A stretch of 64,000 nt of DNA from Bacillota bacterium (GTDB lineage Bacteria > Bacillota > Clostridia > Acetivibrionales > DSM-27016). Below the pieces are notes generated by a model. It saw only the letters and a program-made list of their open reading frames with translations, ran no database searches and was not told where the DNA came from. A program made the position numbers and the translations under genes. This document shows, one piece after another, positions 1 through 8,255 of this stretch (its first letter is position 1; the number at the start of each line of letters is the position of its first letter). The DNA lies in contig JAEWDM010000022.1 of NCBI GenBank assembly GCA_023390115.1, forward strand, positions 124,001-188,000, written 5' to 3'.

Positions 1-120
1 GGCTGCTAACGCAAAAACACCTGCGGATGGCTGTCAAAAAGACATACACGCCCATTTTTTATTTAAGTCCGTCATACTAAAGATAAGTTAACCTTAGAGA
101 AAGCTATTTATTCAAGCAAA

Positions 121-180
121 TAAAAGCATAAAAAACAAAAGTCCCCCGTTGGCGAAGAACTCTTGCTTTTTATGCTTTTA
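121..180 (-). terminator. Terminator-like hairpin downstream of recN
   Basis: Perfect 14-bp arms (121-134 and 167-180, core AAAAGCATAAAAA) enclose about 32 bases. Read on the minus strand, the loop holds a second partly wobble-paired stem followed by a run of T. It lies just beyond the recN stop, so it probably ends the recN transcript. The outer arms are symmetric and could also work in the other direction. Confidence 0.6.
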
Positions 181-193
181 TTTTTATTCTTTT

Positions 194-1912
194 TTATTTA
201 TTTTTAAAATCGCGGGAATTTATTAGCATTTCCTCAGCATGCTTTAATGTTATCGGAGATATGCTGGCTCCTCCCAGGATACGGGCAATTTCATCCCTCA
301 GCGCAGAGCCTTCCAACGGCTTTATATTGGTTTCGGCCGTATTCTCTCCGGTAATTTTTTCAATGAGAAAATTATGGTGTGCCATACATGCTATCTGCGC
401 CAGGTGAGTAACACAAATTACCTGATGGCTTGCAGAAATCAGACGGAGCTTTTCTCCTACCTTTTGTGCCGCTCTTCCGCTGATACCTGTATCTATTTCA
501 TCAAATATCAATGTGGGAATGTTATCCTCACTTGCCAGAATAGTTTTAATTGCAAGCATTATTCTGGACATTTCACCTCCGGAAACGATCTTGGACAGAG
601 GCTTTAAAGGTTCGCCCGGATTGGAGGAAATAAGGAATTCCACCTTGTCCAAGCCGTTTTGCATAAATTTTACATCAACTGCGCCCTCTGCGGGCCGGTC
701 AAAGAAAATATTGACTTTAAATTTTGCCTTCTTCATTTCAAGGTCCTCCAGCTCTTTTGCTATTTCCCTTTCCAGAAGCCGTGCTGCTTTATTCCTCTCG
801 TCGTGAAGCCGGTGTGCAATGGAAATCAAGCTTTTGGATAAGCTCCTTAACTCCTTCTCCAGATCCTTTATTATTTCCTCGCCGCGTATTATATCATCCA
901 GCTCCAGCTCTATGCTCCTGCAGTATTCAAGAATGTCTTCTACTGAAGGTCCATACTTTTTAGCCAGCTTATGTATAACATCTATTCTTTCCTCAATATG
1001 CTCAAGCGAATCAGGGTCATACTCCACCGTATCCCTTTCATCTCTTATGCACTTAGTTATATCCTCAAGCTGATAGCAAATATCTTCAAGTCTTAAGGCG
1101 ATATCTCCAAACTTTGCGTCAAGCTCCGAAATACCGTTAAGCGCCGTCAGGGCTTCGTTTATGCTGTCGCAGCCCGAAGCTTTTATTTCGGTCCCCGTAA
1201 AAAGAAGCTCATAGGCTCTTGACAGGGCCTGAGAAATTTTGCCTGAATTTGAAAGCAGCAATCTTTGTTTATTTAATTCCTGTTCTTCCCCCGGCTTTAA
1301 GCGGGCCTTTTTTATCTCATCTATCTGAAATTGCAGCAAATCTATTTTTTTCTCTCTATGCCCGCTGTCACCGCACAGTTCCTTTAGTCTGGATTTTATG
1401 CCATTATACTTAAGAAGCAAGCCGGAATATTCCTGCTTGAGTCTTTTGATGGCCTCCTCCCCGAAAGAATCCAGCATGTCTATGTGATCCTCTGTCCTTA
1501 AAAGGGACTGGTTATCGTGCTGTCCATGTATATCTATCATTCTTTGCCCCAAGCTTTTCAGCATGGATACTGTCGCTGTTCTGCCGTTTATTCTGCAGAT
1601 ATTTTTACCCGAGACAGTAAAATCTCTTGATATAATCAAGGTTCCGTCTTCCTCTTCATCAATGCCGCAGCTCTCAAGCAAATCGCTTATCCTGCCGCCG
1701 GGTATCTGAAAGACTGCCTCTACGGAGGCCTTATCCTTCCCTGTTCTTATAAGCTCTTTAGATACCCTTCCGCCCAAAATGGCATTTATTGAGTCGATAA
1801 TGATGGACTTCCCCGCTCCGGTTTCCCCTGTAAGAACATTTAGCCCGCTTCCCGGCTCAATGGTGACACTGTTGATTAACGCAATGTTATGTATATGCAA
1901 TTGAGTTAACAT
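194..1912 (-). CDS. recN: DNA repair protein RecN
   Basis: SMC-like ATPase of 572 residues that acts early in recombinational repair of double-strand breaks. The Walker A motif GETGAGKS is at residues 29-36. A long coiled-coil-forming middle is followed by the ABC signature VSGGEMSR near residue 450 and Walker B LIFDEIDTGISG near 470. Length is normal for the family. The ATG is preceded by GGGGGTGG. It is the last gene of the argR-recN end of the operon, with a hairpin downstream. The argR-recN neighbourhood is conserved in Firmicutes. Confidence 0.97.
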   Translation of the reverse strand: MLTQLHIHNIALINSVTIEPGSGLNVLTGETGAGKSIIIDSINAILGGRVSKELIRTGKDKASVEAVFQIPGGRISDLLESCGIDEEEDGTLIISRDFTVSGKNICRINGRTATVSMLKSLGQRMIDIHGQHDNQSLLRTEDHIDMLDSFGEEAIKRLKQEYSGLLLKYNGIKSRLKELCGDSGHREKKIDLLQFQIDEIKKARLKPGEEQELNKQRLLLSNSGKISQALSRAYELLFTGTEIKASGCDSINEALTALNGISELDAKFGDIALRLEDICYQLEDITKCIRDERDTVEYDPDSLEHIEERIDVIHKLAKKYGPSVEDILEYCRSIELELDDIIRGEEIIKDLEKELRSLSKSLISIAHRLHDERNKAARLLEREIAKELEDLEMKKAKFKVNIFFDRPAEGAVDVKFMQNGLDKVEFLISSNPGEPLKPLSKIVSGGEMSRIMLAIKTILASEDNIPTLIFDEIDTGISGRAAQKVGEKLRLISASHQVICVTHLAQIACMAHHNFLIEKITGENTAETNIKPLEGSALRDEIARILGGASISPITLKHAEEMLINSRDFKNK

Positions 1913-1967
1913 ATTCTTCCACCCCCGCCTCCATATTTTGAAGGGCCCTGCCTTACGTCCACCGGTT

Positions 1968-2417
1968 TTATCTTGCCATTTTGTTGAATCTGTTTACCAG
2001 CTCTTCTGCTATTTTCTCCGCCCTGCAAACAATCATTACGGTGTCGTCTCCCGCAATAGTCCCCACTATTTCCGTCTGCCTGAGCGAGTCTATGGCGGAG
2101 GCCGCCGCCTGGGCCATGCCGGGGAGGGTTTTAACTACAACGATATTATTGGCGTAATCACTTGATGCATAAGACTCGGAAAAAATATTCATGAGCTTAT
2201 TGGATATTATGTTTTCCGACTTTACAAGGGGTGCGTATTTATACCTTCCGTCCTCAGTCATTACCTTGACCAGCCTTAGTTCCTTGATATCTCTGGAAAC
2301 GGTCGCCTGGGTAACATCCATCCCTATTTTCTTAAGCTTTTCGGCAAGCTCTTCCTGGGTTTCTATAATATTTTTCTCTATAATTTCCAGAATCTTAGCG
2401 TGTCTGCTGTACTTCAT
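1968..2417 (-). CDS. argR: Arginine repressor ArgR/AhrC
   Basis: 149 residues, the usual length. The N-terminal winged helix (about residues 1-70) ends with the typical TVSRDIKELRLVK recognition-helix segment. The C-terminal part carries the arginine-binding and hexamerisation segment with GDDTVMIVC. It senses L-arginine and controls arginine synthesis and breakdown genes. Its start lies inside the 3' end of nadK (23-base overlap), which suggests translational coupling. No arginine box was searched for systematically. Confidence 0.97.
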   Translation of the reverse strand: MKYSRHAKILEIIEKNIIETQEELAEKLKKIGMDVTQATVSRDIKELRLVKVMTEDGRYKYAPLVKSENIISNKLMNIFSESYASSDYANNIVVVKTLPGMAQAAASAIDSLRQTEIVGTIAGDDTVMIVCRAEKIAEELVNRFNKMAR

Positions 2418-3288
2418 TTTTTCTCAAGCTCTCTCCTCTATCGTAAATTTTAGTTCTGAGTATATTGAAAAAATTTCTGGAGGTTATTTTCGCCAGCCTT
2501 ACGGAATGCTCAGCCCTTCTAACCTCTATTCTGCAGCCCCCTCTTATCTCATAGCCCATCTGGCCGTCCACGGTAACCATGGCGTCATGGCCGTAATTCT
2601 CCTCAACGATAACCTTGACAACACGGCTTCCGGCGGTTATGAAGGATCTTGAGTACAGTATGTGGGGGCATATGGGACTTACTATAATGAGGTCTATATC
2701 GGGCTCTACAATGGGCCCTCCAACCGAAAGGGAGTAAGCAGTGGAGCCTGTCGGGCTTGAGACTATCAGCCCGTCGCCTGGAAAGCTGTCCACAAAATCA
2801 TCGTTTATATATGTCTTCAGGTGGAGTATCCTTGAAAGGGCGCCTCTTGAAATAACTATGTCGTTAAGAGCGAAATCTCTGGCTACCATTTTATCACCGT
2901 CCCATATGGTGGCCTCAAGCATCATTCTATCCTCTATGTCATATTTCCCGTCTATTATTAAGCCTGCAGCATTATGTATTTCGCATTTTTCAACCTCAGT
3001 TAAAAAGCCCAGGCTTCCGAGATTAATTCCCAGTATGGGTATGCCTTTTAAGTAAGCTCTCCTGGCAACCTTAAGAAAGGTACCGTCTCCGCCCAGACAA
3101 ATTATTATATCGGACTGGTTGAAAATGACATCATCATCACCTTCCGGAGCTTCAAGCCCCAATTCCTCTCCCGCATCTGAAGCCACCCGTACAAGCTCTG
3201 ATTTTTCAAGTATACACTCTATGAGCATTCTTGTATATTTAAGGTCATGATCCTTATCCCTGTTTGTAATAACTCCAATAGTTCTCAT
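2395..3288 (-). CDS. nadK: NAD kinase
   Basis: ATP- or polyphosphate-dependent kinase that makes NADP from NAD in the cytoplasm. The GGDGT catalytic motif is at residues 66-70. The NDIVISRG segment and the GDGLIVSSPTGSTAYSLS segment that binds NAD follow. 297 residues is normal. The ATG follows GGAGCAGCAA. It sits between tlyA and argR, as in many Firmicutes. A hairpin between tlyA and nadK could reduce read-through from upstream. Confidence 0.96.
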   Translation of the reverse strand: MRTIGVITNRDKDHDLKYTRMLIECILEKSELVRVASDAGEELGLEAPEGDDDVIFNQSDIIICLGGDGTFLKVARRAYLKGIPILGINLGSLGFLTEVEKCEIHNAAGLIIDGKYDIEDRMMLEATIWDGDKMVARDFALNDIVISRGALSRILHLKTYINDDFVDSFPGDGLIVSSPTGSTAYSLSVGGPIVEPDIDLIIVSPICPHILYSRSFITAGSRVVKVIVEENYGHDAMVTVDGQMGYEIRGGCRIEVRRAEHSVRLAKITSRNFFNILRTKIYDRGESLRKNEVQQTR

Positions 3289-3354
3289 TTGCTGCTCCTT
3301 GTTAAAGCAAAGTATAATCTTACCTTTTATTCACTGTAATTATATCCGATAAAT

Positions 3355-3386
3355 AAAAAAAGTACAAACCCTTGCACTTTTTTAAA
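3355..3386 (-). terminator. Hairpin between tlyA and nadK
   Basis: On the minus strand an 11-bp stem with one G-U pair (arms AAAAAGTGCAA and TTGTACTTTTT) closes a four-base GGGT loop and runs into a T-rich stretch. It overlaps the tlyA stop codon. It looks like an intrinsic terminator or attenuator inside the operon. Confidence 0.6.
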
Positions 3387-4194
3387 TTAAATTTTCATGG
3401 GCCCTCTCTACAGCCCTGAAAACCTCTTGATTTAACCCGGGAATGCTATGAACCTCCGCATCCCTGGACAAGTGAAGCAGGTATTCAATATTTCCTTCAG
3501 GTCCTTTAATGGGAGAATAAGAAACATTTATAACCTTAAAGCCATTATTTAAAGCAAAGTCCGCAATATCCTGCGTTACCTCACAATGGACGGAGGCTTC
3601 CCTCACAACTCCATGCTTTCCCACCTTATCCTTTCCGGCCTCAAACTGTGGCTTTATAAGGCATACAATCTGCCCGTCACCCTTTAAAAGATCCTTTACG
3701 GCGGGCAGAACCTTTTTAAGGGATATAAAGGATACGTCTATAGAAGCAAAATCGGCCCTGTAGCCTATTTGCTCCTGCTTGACATACCTGATATTGGTTC
3801 TCTCCATACAAACAACCCTGGGGTCATTTCTAAGCTCCCAGGCAAGCTGGCCGTATCCCACATCAATTGCATATACTCTGGCTGCCCCGTTTTTCAGCAT
3901 ACAGTCTGTAAATCCTCCTGTAGAGGAACCTACATCTATCACCGTTTTACCCTCCAAGTCAATGGAGAATTCCTCCAAGGCTTTTCTAAGCTTTAACCCG
4001 CCTCTGCTTACATATGGATTTATGTTTTCCTTTATTTCAATTTTACTTTCGGTGTTAAATTTTGCTCCCGGCTTATCCTCTCTTTCTCCGTTCACATAGA
4101 CAACCCCTGCCATTATGGCGCTTCGCGCCTTTTCCCTGCTTTTAAAGCATCCCCTGTCAACCAGTATTATATCCAAGCGTTCCTTTTCCAACAC
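3382..4194 (-). CDS. tlyA: TlyA family rRNA 2'-O-methyltransferase
   Basis: 270 residues. An N-terminal S4 RNA-binding domain (about residues 6-60) is followed by an FtsJ/RrmJ-type methyltransferase domain with the SAM-binding segment DVGSSTGGFT at 87-96. Characterised homologues methylate ribosomal RNA; the older name is hemolysin A. A GTG start with GGAGG four bases upstream fits best. It sits 20 bases behind dxs in the dxs-tlyA-nadK-argR-recN order. The rRNA target here is not known. Confidence 0.93.
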   Translation of the reverse strand: MLEKERLDIILVDRGCFKSREKARSAIMAGVVYVNGEREDKPGAKFNTESKIEIKENINPYVSRGGLKLRKALEEFSIDLEGKTVIDVGSSTGGFTDCMLKNGAARVYAIDVGYGQLAWELRNDPRVVCMERTNIRYVKQEQIGYRADFASIDVSFISLKKVLPAVKDLLKGDGQIVCLIKPQFEAGKDKVGKHGVVREASVHCEVTQDIADFALNNGFKVINVSYSPIKGPEGNIEYLLHLSRDAEVHSIPGLNQEVFRAVERAHENLI

Positions 4195-4213
4195 ATGTCC
4201 TCCATAAATTGAT

Positions 4214-6166
4214 CTATGCCATAAATTTGAGTATTTCAGATACCAGCGAGTCTGTGTCCAGCCTGTACTTTTTAATTAAATCGCCTTTTGATCCGTGAAT
4301 TACAGGGGCGTCCGGAAAGGCAAACAGCCTGGTCTTAGCACTTATCCCGCAGCAGCTCAGCATTTCGAGTACCGCACTTCCCAGTCCTCCCACAATAGTA
4401 TTATCCTCTATAACAACAACCCTTTGGGTTTTTTTGGCCGAGCCGGCTATAAGCTTTGCATCAAGAGGCTTTATAAACCTTGCGTTTATAACGTCGCAGT
4501 CCACTCCTGAAGCCTTAAGCAGGGAGGATAGCTTAAAGGCAGTATCTACCATGGTGCCTGCGGAAATAATGGTCAAATGGCTTCCCTCACAAATTCTAAC
4601 TCCTTTGCCATAACGTATTTCAACCTCAGGGGCCAGCCTCTCCTGCCCCTTTCCTCTGGGATACCTTATTGCAATAGGCCCCCTGTGTACCATAACGGCA
4701 TATTGGAGCATGCTTTTCATTTCAGCGTAGTCTGACGGTGCAAGTATTGTCATGTTGGGTATATGCCTTAAAAAAGACAGGTCATACAGTCCCTGGTGAG
4801 TTTCCCCGTCTTCTCCCACTATGCCTGCCCTGTCCACGGCAAATACCACGTGCAGGTTCTGAAGGGCTACATCATGCAGTATCTGATCATATGCTCTCTG
4901 CAAAAAGGATGAATATATGGCAACTACCGGCTTTAACCCGTTTTGGGAAAGTCCTGCCGCAAATGTAACGGCATGCTGCTCGGCAATTCCCACATCAAAA
5001 AACCTGCTTCCAAAGCTTTTTGAAAACTGCTCAAGGCCCGTACCCTGTGTCATTGAAGCTGTGATTGCGGCTATGCTTTGATCCTTATGCCCCAGCTCGA
5101 CCAGAGTGCTTCCGAATACATCCGAGTATCCATAGCCGGAACCCGTCTTAAGCTCGCCTGTGTCTATCCGGAAGGGAGCTACTCCATGAAATTTATGCGG
5201 CTTTTCCTCGGCAAACTCATATCCCTTACCCTTCTGAGTGCATATATGAATAAATACCGGCCCCTTTATAAGCCTGGCACGCGAAAACACATCTGTCATT
5301 TCCTGAATGTTATGTCCGTTTATAGGGCCTAAGTATTTAAAGCCCAGCTCTTCAAAAATTATTCCCGGCATAATCATATATTTTATAGTGCCCTTCGCTC
5401 TGCTGAGAGCCTTTGCAGCACTTTTGCCTATTGCGGGAATTTTATTTAAAATCGCCTCTATTTCCTCTTTGAACTTAAAATAAAAAGGCTCTGTCCTTAT
5501 CTTGCTCAAATATCTGGACATTCCGCCTACATTTTTAGATATGGACATTTCATTATCGTTTAAAATAACTATTAAATTATTGGGTGATCTTCCGGCATCA
5601 TTAAGGGCTTCAAAAGCCATCCCGCCTGTCAGCGCGCCGTCCCCTATTACCGCAATTACCGAATAATCCTCTTTTTTCATATCCCTGGCCCTTGCCATTC
5701 CGAGCGCCGCGGAGATGGATGTGCTGCTGTGGCCGGTATTGAAGCAGTCATGAGAGCTTTCCTTTGTTTTTGGAAAGCCTGAAATGCCGTAAAGCTGCCT
5801 TAAAAGATCAAACTTGTCACGTCTCCCCGTCAGTATTTTATGTACATATGACTGGTGGCCCACATCCCATACTATTTTGTCCTTGGGGGTATCAAATACC
5901 CTGTGAAGAGCAAGAGTCACCTCTACAACGCCAAGATTGGAGGCAAGATGCCCTCCTGTTTTCGAGACCTTTTCCACCAGAAACCCTCTTATTTCAGAGG
6001 CAAGCTTTTCCATAAGGCCTATATCAAGCTTTTTAACATCCATGGGAGAATTGATTTTACTCAGAAGTTTATAATCCGTGGTTAAACGGCCTTGGAGATT
6101 TAAAAATTCACTTTTGACTGTGTTTGCACAATTAATACTGTATTGCTTATCTGCATTGATATCCAA
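4214..6166 (-). CDS. dxs: 1-deoxy-D-xylulose-5-phosphate synthase
   Basis: First enzyme of the MEP isoprenoid pathway: condenses pyruvate and glyceraldehyde 3-phosphate using thiamine diphosphate. The thiamine diphosphate motif begins with GDGALTGG at residues 175-182. The central transketolase pyrimidine domain and the C-terminal transketolase domain are intact. At 650 residues it is about 30 longer than usual, because the only good start upstream of the conserved LLSKINSP segment is a TTG at 6166. A spaced GGCGGG lies before it. It follows oapA and is two genes away from ispA, another isoprenoid gene. Confidence 0.97.
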   Translation of the reverse strand: MDINADKQYSINCANTVKSEFLNLQGRLTTDYKLLSKINSPMDVKKLDIGLMEKLASEIRGFLVEKVSKTGGHLASNLGVVEVTLALHRVFDTPKDKIVWDVGHQSYVHKILTGRRDKFDLLRQLYGISGFPKTKESSHDCFNTGHSSTSISAALGMARARDMKKEDYSVIAVIGDGALTGGMAFEALNDAGRSPNNLIVILNDNEMSISKNVGGMSRYLSKIRTEPFYFKFKEEIEAILNKIPAIGKSAAKALSRAKGTIKYMIMPGIIFEELGFKYLGPINGHNIQEMTDVFSRARLIKGPVFIHICTQKGKGYEFAEEKPHKFHGVAPFRIDTGELKTGSGYGYSDVFGSTLVELGHKDQSIAAITASMTQGTGLEQFSKSFGSRFFDVGIAEQHAVTFAAGLSQNGLKPVVAIYSSFLQRAYDQILHDVALQNLHVVFAVDRAGIVGEDGETHQGLYDLSFLRHIPNMTILAPSDYAEMKSMLQYAVMVHRGPIAIRYPRGKGQERLAPEVEIRYGKGVRICEGSHLTIISAGTMVDTAFKLSSLLKASGVDCDVINARFIKPLDAKLIAGSAKKTQRVVVIEDNTIVGGLGSAVLEMLSCCGISAKTRLFAFPDAPVIHGSKGDLIKKYRLDTDSLVSEILKFMA

Positions 6167-6188
6167 AAATTTTCATCCCGCCTTCAAT

Positions 6189-6860
6189 TTACTTTTGTTC
6201 TTTTTTCTGCTTTTTAGCATCACCATTTCTTTTGCTGTTTTTTTTAAAGGCAAAGCCTTTTATATTAAGTCTTGCTGTTATAAATTTTATCACAACAGCA
6301 GCTTTATATACTATATAATTGCTGTTTGCAATAGCAATTGTTTTTCCTGCGGCCTTGCCTCCGACAGTCATGGCTGCGACGAGGCCGGTGGCTGCAAGCC
6401 CCGCTATGCTGGTTTCAGGTGAGCTGCCGTCCTTTATTATGGTTATAACTATATAGGTGGTGGCAGTACCGCTTATAACTCCGCAGATATCTCCTATCAC
6501 GTCATTACAGAAGTTGGAAACCTTGTCGGCATTTCTTATCAATGATATGGCCTGCCTCGCGCCGTAAAGCTTTCTTGAGGCCATCGCGTGAAAGGGAGTT
6601 TCATCTGCCGCAGTCACTGCAGTACCTACTACGTCAAAAATTATATTTACTATGATAATCAGAAAAACTATGTTAAACGCTATAACAACATGGGCATTCT
6701 TTAGAACCCTGTAAGAAACATATGTCATCGATACTGACAGTAAAAAGGATATAACAGTGACAATAAAACTCCATAAGTTATTTCCCTTGCCCGAGCTTAA
6801 AATATTCGTTCTGAATCTGACTTTTTTCTCATCGGCAGGCTGCTTATAGTTGTCATCCAA
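6189..6860 (-). CDS. oapA: OLE RNA-associated membrane protein OapA (CNNM/DUF21-like)
   Basis: Membrane protein of 223 residues. I place the start at the TTG at 6860, because GGAGGG lies nine bases upstream at 6871-6876; an earlier in-frame TTG at 6878 overlaps that site. Four hydrophobic segments fall near residues 27-50, 56-80, 120-142 and 152-172. The tail is strongly basic (many Lys/Arg). Segments such as FDVVGTAVTAADETPFHA resemble the DUF21 domain of CorB/CNNM metal transporters, without CBS domains. In Bacillus halodurans the protein at this operon position binds OLE RNA and holds it at the membrane. Identity rests on gene order, size, topology and the adjacent RNA; a generic CorB-like protein is the alternative. 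Confidence 0.8.
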   Translation of the reverse strand: MDDNYKQPADEKKVRFRTNILSSGKGNNLWSFIVTVISFLLSVSMTYVSYRVLKNAHVVIAFNIVFLIIIVNIIFDVVGTAVTAADETPFHAMASRKLYGARQAISLIRNADKVSNFCNDVIGDICGVISGTATTYIVITIIKDGSSPETSIAGLAATGLVAAMTVGGKAAGKTIAIANSNYIVYKAAVVIKFITARLNIKGFAFKKNSKRNGDAKKQKKEQK

Positions 6861-6896
6861 TATATAAAAACCCTCCAATTAACAATACAGCTTTAT

Positions 6897-6935
6897 TAAT
6901 GCCCTGTAACACGAATCAGTCTTTAGCGGGCATTA
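6897..6935 (-). other. Hairpin between OLE RNA and oapA
   Basis: Perfect 8-bp arms (TAATGCCC and GGGCATTA on the minus strand) with a 23-base loop lie between the proposed 3' end of the OLE RNA and the oapA ribosome binding site. No T-run follows. It could be an RNA processing site or a partial attenuator that separates the abundant RNA from the oapA message. Confidence 0.45.
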
Positions 6936-6949
6936 CACTGGTATATAAT

Positions 6950-7590
6950 AAAAACGGGTGGCAGCATACTGAATAAATTTTGCGGCTTAGGTCAGGCAGG
7001 ATTTCCCCGGGAGTTACAAAAATGTCGCCAAATTTGCGGTTTCCCTTTAACCCTCCCGCCATTAAGTTACCTTAAATGAAGCCTGATCACCACTTAGTCC
7101 ACACTGCAATCTTCAATATGCCTCGGAAAGCGAACAGCCTAGAGGTTTTCCCCTGCAGTCCGGCCAAATCCTTAGCCTCTTTTGCAAATTTGGTTTCAAG
7201 CAGCGATAATGCCGTCACATCGGCCAATATTCCGGCATCTGATCCGCTATCCACCAAACCCACTCAAGGCAGGCTACTCTGTTCACAGCACCTTTTAAAG
7301 TACCGCCTAACAGGTTTAATCCCTCATCGTGGTCGAGGTGGCAAGGAAACAAGCCAAATTTAAGCCTGCTTCCCCGGCTTTTCTTCCAAAAGTAAGGGTC
7401 TCCACGGCAGAGGGGTCAACGCCTGCATGCCATTGCAGATCGCCCCTAAGCCTTAACTCCCAGCATCAGCCCACTACTGGGCGTAACAAGCCGACACCAG
7501 GAACTTCATCGTTGTGCCCTTAAACGGATTTTTAGGCCCGTCTTCAGGAACGGCGGATCTGACTAGGATACTGCACCACCCTGTTTTATT
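6950..7590 (-). ncRNA. ole: OLE RNA (ornate large extremophilic RNA)
   Basis: About 640 bases with no plausible gene on either strand, more GC-rich than the flanking intergenic DNA and full of short inverted repeats. The proposed ends pair: GGGTG and GCAG within 7571-7581 match CTGC and CACCC within 6956-6964, as expected for a closing stem. Known OLE RNAs are about 600 nt, occur in anaerobic or extremophilic Firmicutes, and sit upstream of oapA in an operon with ispA, dxs, tlyA, argR and recN, exactly the order here. The RNA forms a membrane ribonucleoprotein linked to ethanol and magnesium stress in B. halodurans. Exact ends are estimates. Other large RNAs (GOLLD, ROOL, HEARO) do not share this context. 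Confidence 0.82.
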
Positions 7591-7660
7591 TGCAATTTAA
7601 ATTTGTCAAATTTTATTTCCGGGAAAATGGATTTTATCCCGTACAATGTTACAAGTAAGA

Positions 7661-7689
7661 ATTATAACATATAAATATGATTGTTTAAA
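7661..7689 (-). promoter_or_regulatory. Extended -10 promoter upstream of OLE RNA
   Basis: On the minus strand TTTAAA (7684-7689) is separated by 17 bases from TATAAT (7661-7666), with TG one base upstream of the -10 (extended -10). Transcription would begin near 7654, about 70 bases before the OLE closing stem, so the RNA would have a short leader or a 5' end further out than drawn. A second TTGACA at 7604-7609 has no good -10 partner. Confidence 0.55.
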
Positions 7690-7807
7690 GAATAAATAAG
7701 GTTTGATTTAAATCTATAATAGCTGTATTTTCGAAGCTAAGTCCATATTTCAAGGAATTTCTCATTAATAATATGGATAGCAGGGCGAAAAGCTCTTTTG
7801 TGTTAAT

Positions 7808-8245
7808 TTATCCAAGCCAAAGACCTATTAAAATGCCGAGAGCCGCTCCCATTATAACCTGAAAAGGGGTGTGGCCTAAAAGCTCCTTTAAGCTCTCATC
7901 AAACTGCACATCATTTTGTGAATAAATAAGCTTGTTCAGAGCCTGGGCCTGCTTTCCGGCCGCTCTTCTCACACCGGCCGCATCATACATTACTACAAGA
8001 GACAGCGCAAGGGATATTGCAAACTCCACGGAATCCCAGCCCTTGCTTCTTCCTGCGACGGTAGCTAATGAAACAACAAAGGCAGCATGGGAGCTCGGCA
8101 TTCCTCCCGAGCCTATAAATCTTGTGAAATCAATCCTGCGCTGAGTTATTATTACACTGACAACCTTGACACTCTGGGCAATAAACCATGATATAACAGG
8201 AATAATAATAGCCTTGTTCGAAAAAATCTTTATAAAAAAATCCAC
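7808..8245 (-). CDS. Divergent PAP2 family membrane protein (DUF212, YuiD-like)
   Basis: 145 residues from a GTG at 8245, chosen because AGGTGG lies five bases upstream; a longer frame would run 50 bases into ispA. The protein has several membrane segments and the GMPSSHAAFVVSL segment plus RRAAGKQA and LGHTPFQV, the hallmarks of DUF212 (acid phosphatase/vanadium haloperoxidase-like). The family is thought to dephosphorylate lipid-linked phosphates, which would fit its place right behind ispA, but no substrate is established. Eleven bases separate it from ispA; the OLE RNA follows. Confidence 0.85.
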   Translation of the reverse strand: MDFFIKIFSNKAIIIPVISWFIAQSVKVVSVIITQRRIDFTRFIGSGGMPSSHAAFVVSLATVAGRSKGWDSVEFAISLALSLVVMYDAAGVRRAAGKQAQALNKLIYSQNDVQFDESLKELLGHTPFQVIMGAALGILIGLWLG

Positions 8246-8255
8246 GATATCCACC

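Noticed and set aside
1..55. Minus-strand frame starting at an ATG at 55 and running off the left edge, where spoIVB often follows recN.
   Set aside because: Only 18 codons are visible, no ribosome binding site precedes the ATG, and the residues do not look like a SpoIVB N-terminus.
7076..7523. Two plus-strand open frames (95 and 64 codons) inside the 7 kb gene-free stretch.
   Set aside because: Composition is not protein-like, no ribosome binding sites, and the interval is better explained as OLE RNA on the other strand.
7604..7609. TTGACA on the minus strand just before the OLE RNA.
   Set aside because: No acceptable -10 at a 16-18 base spacing; the TTTAAA/TATAAT pair further upstream is better.
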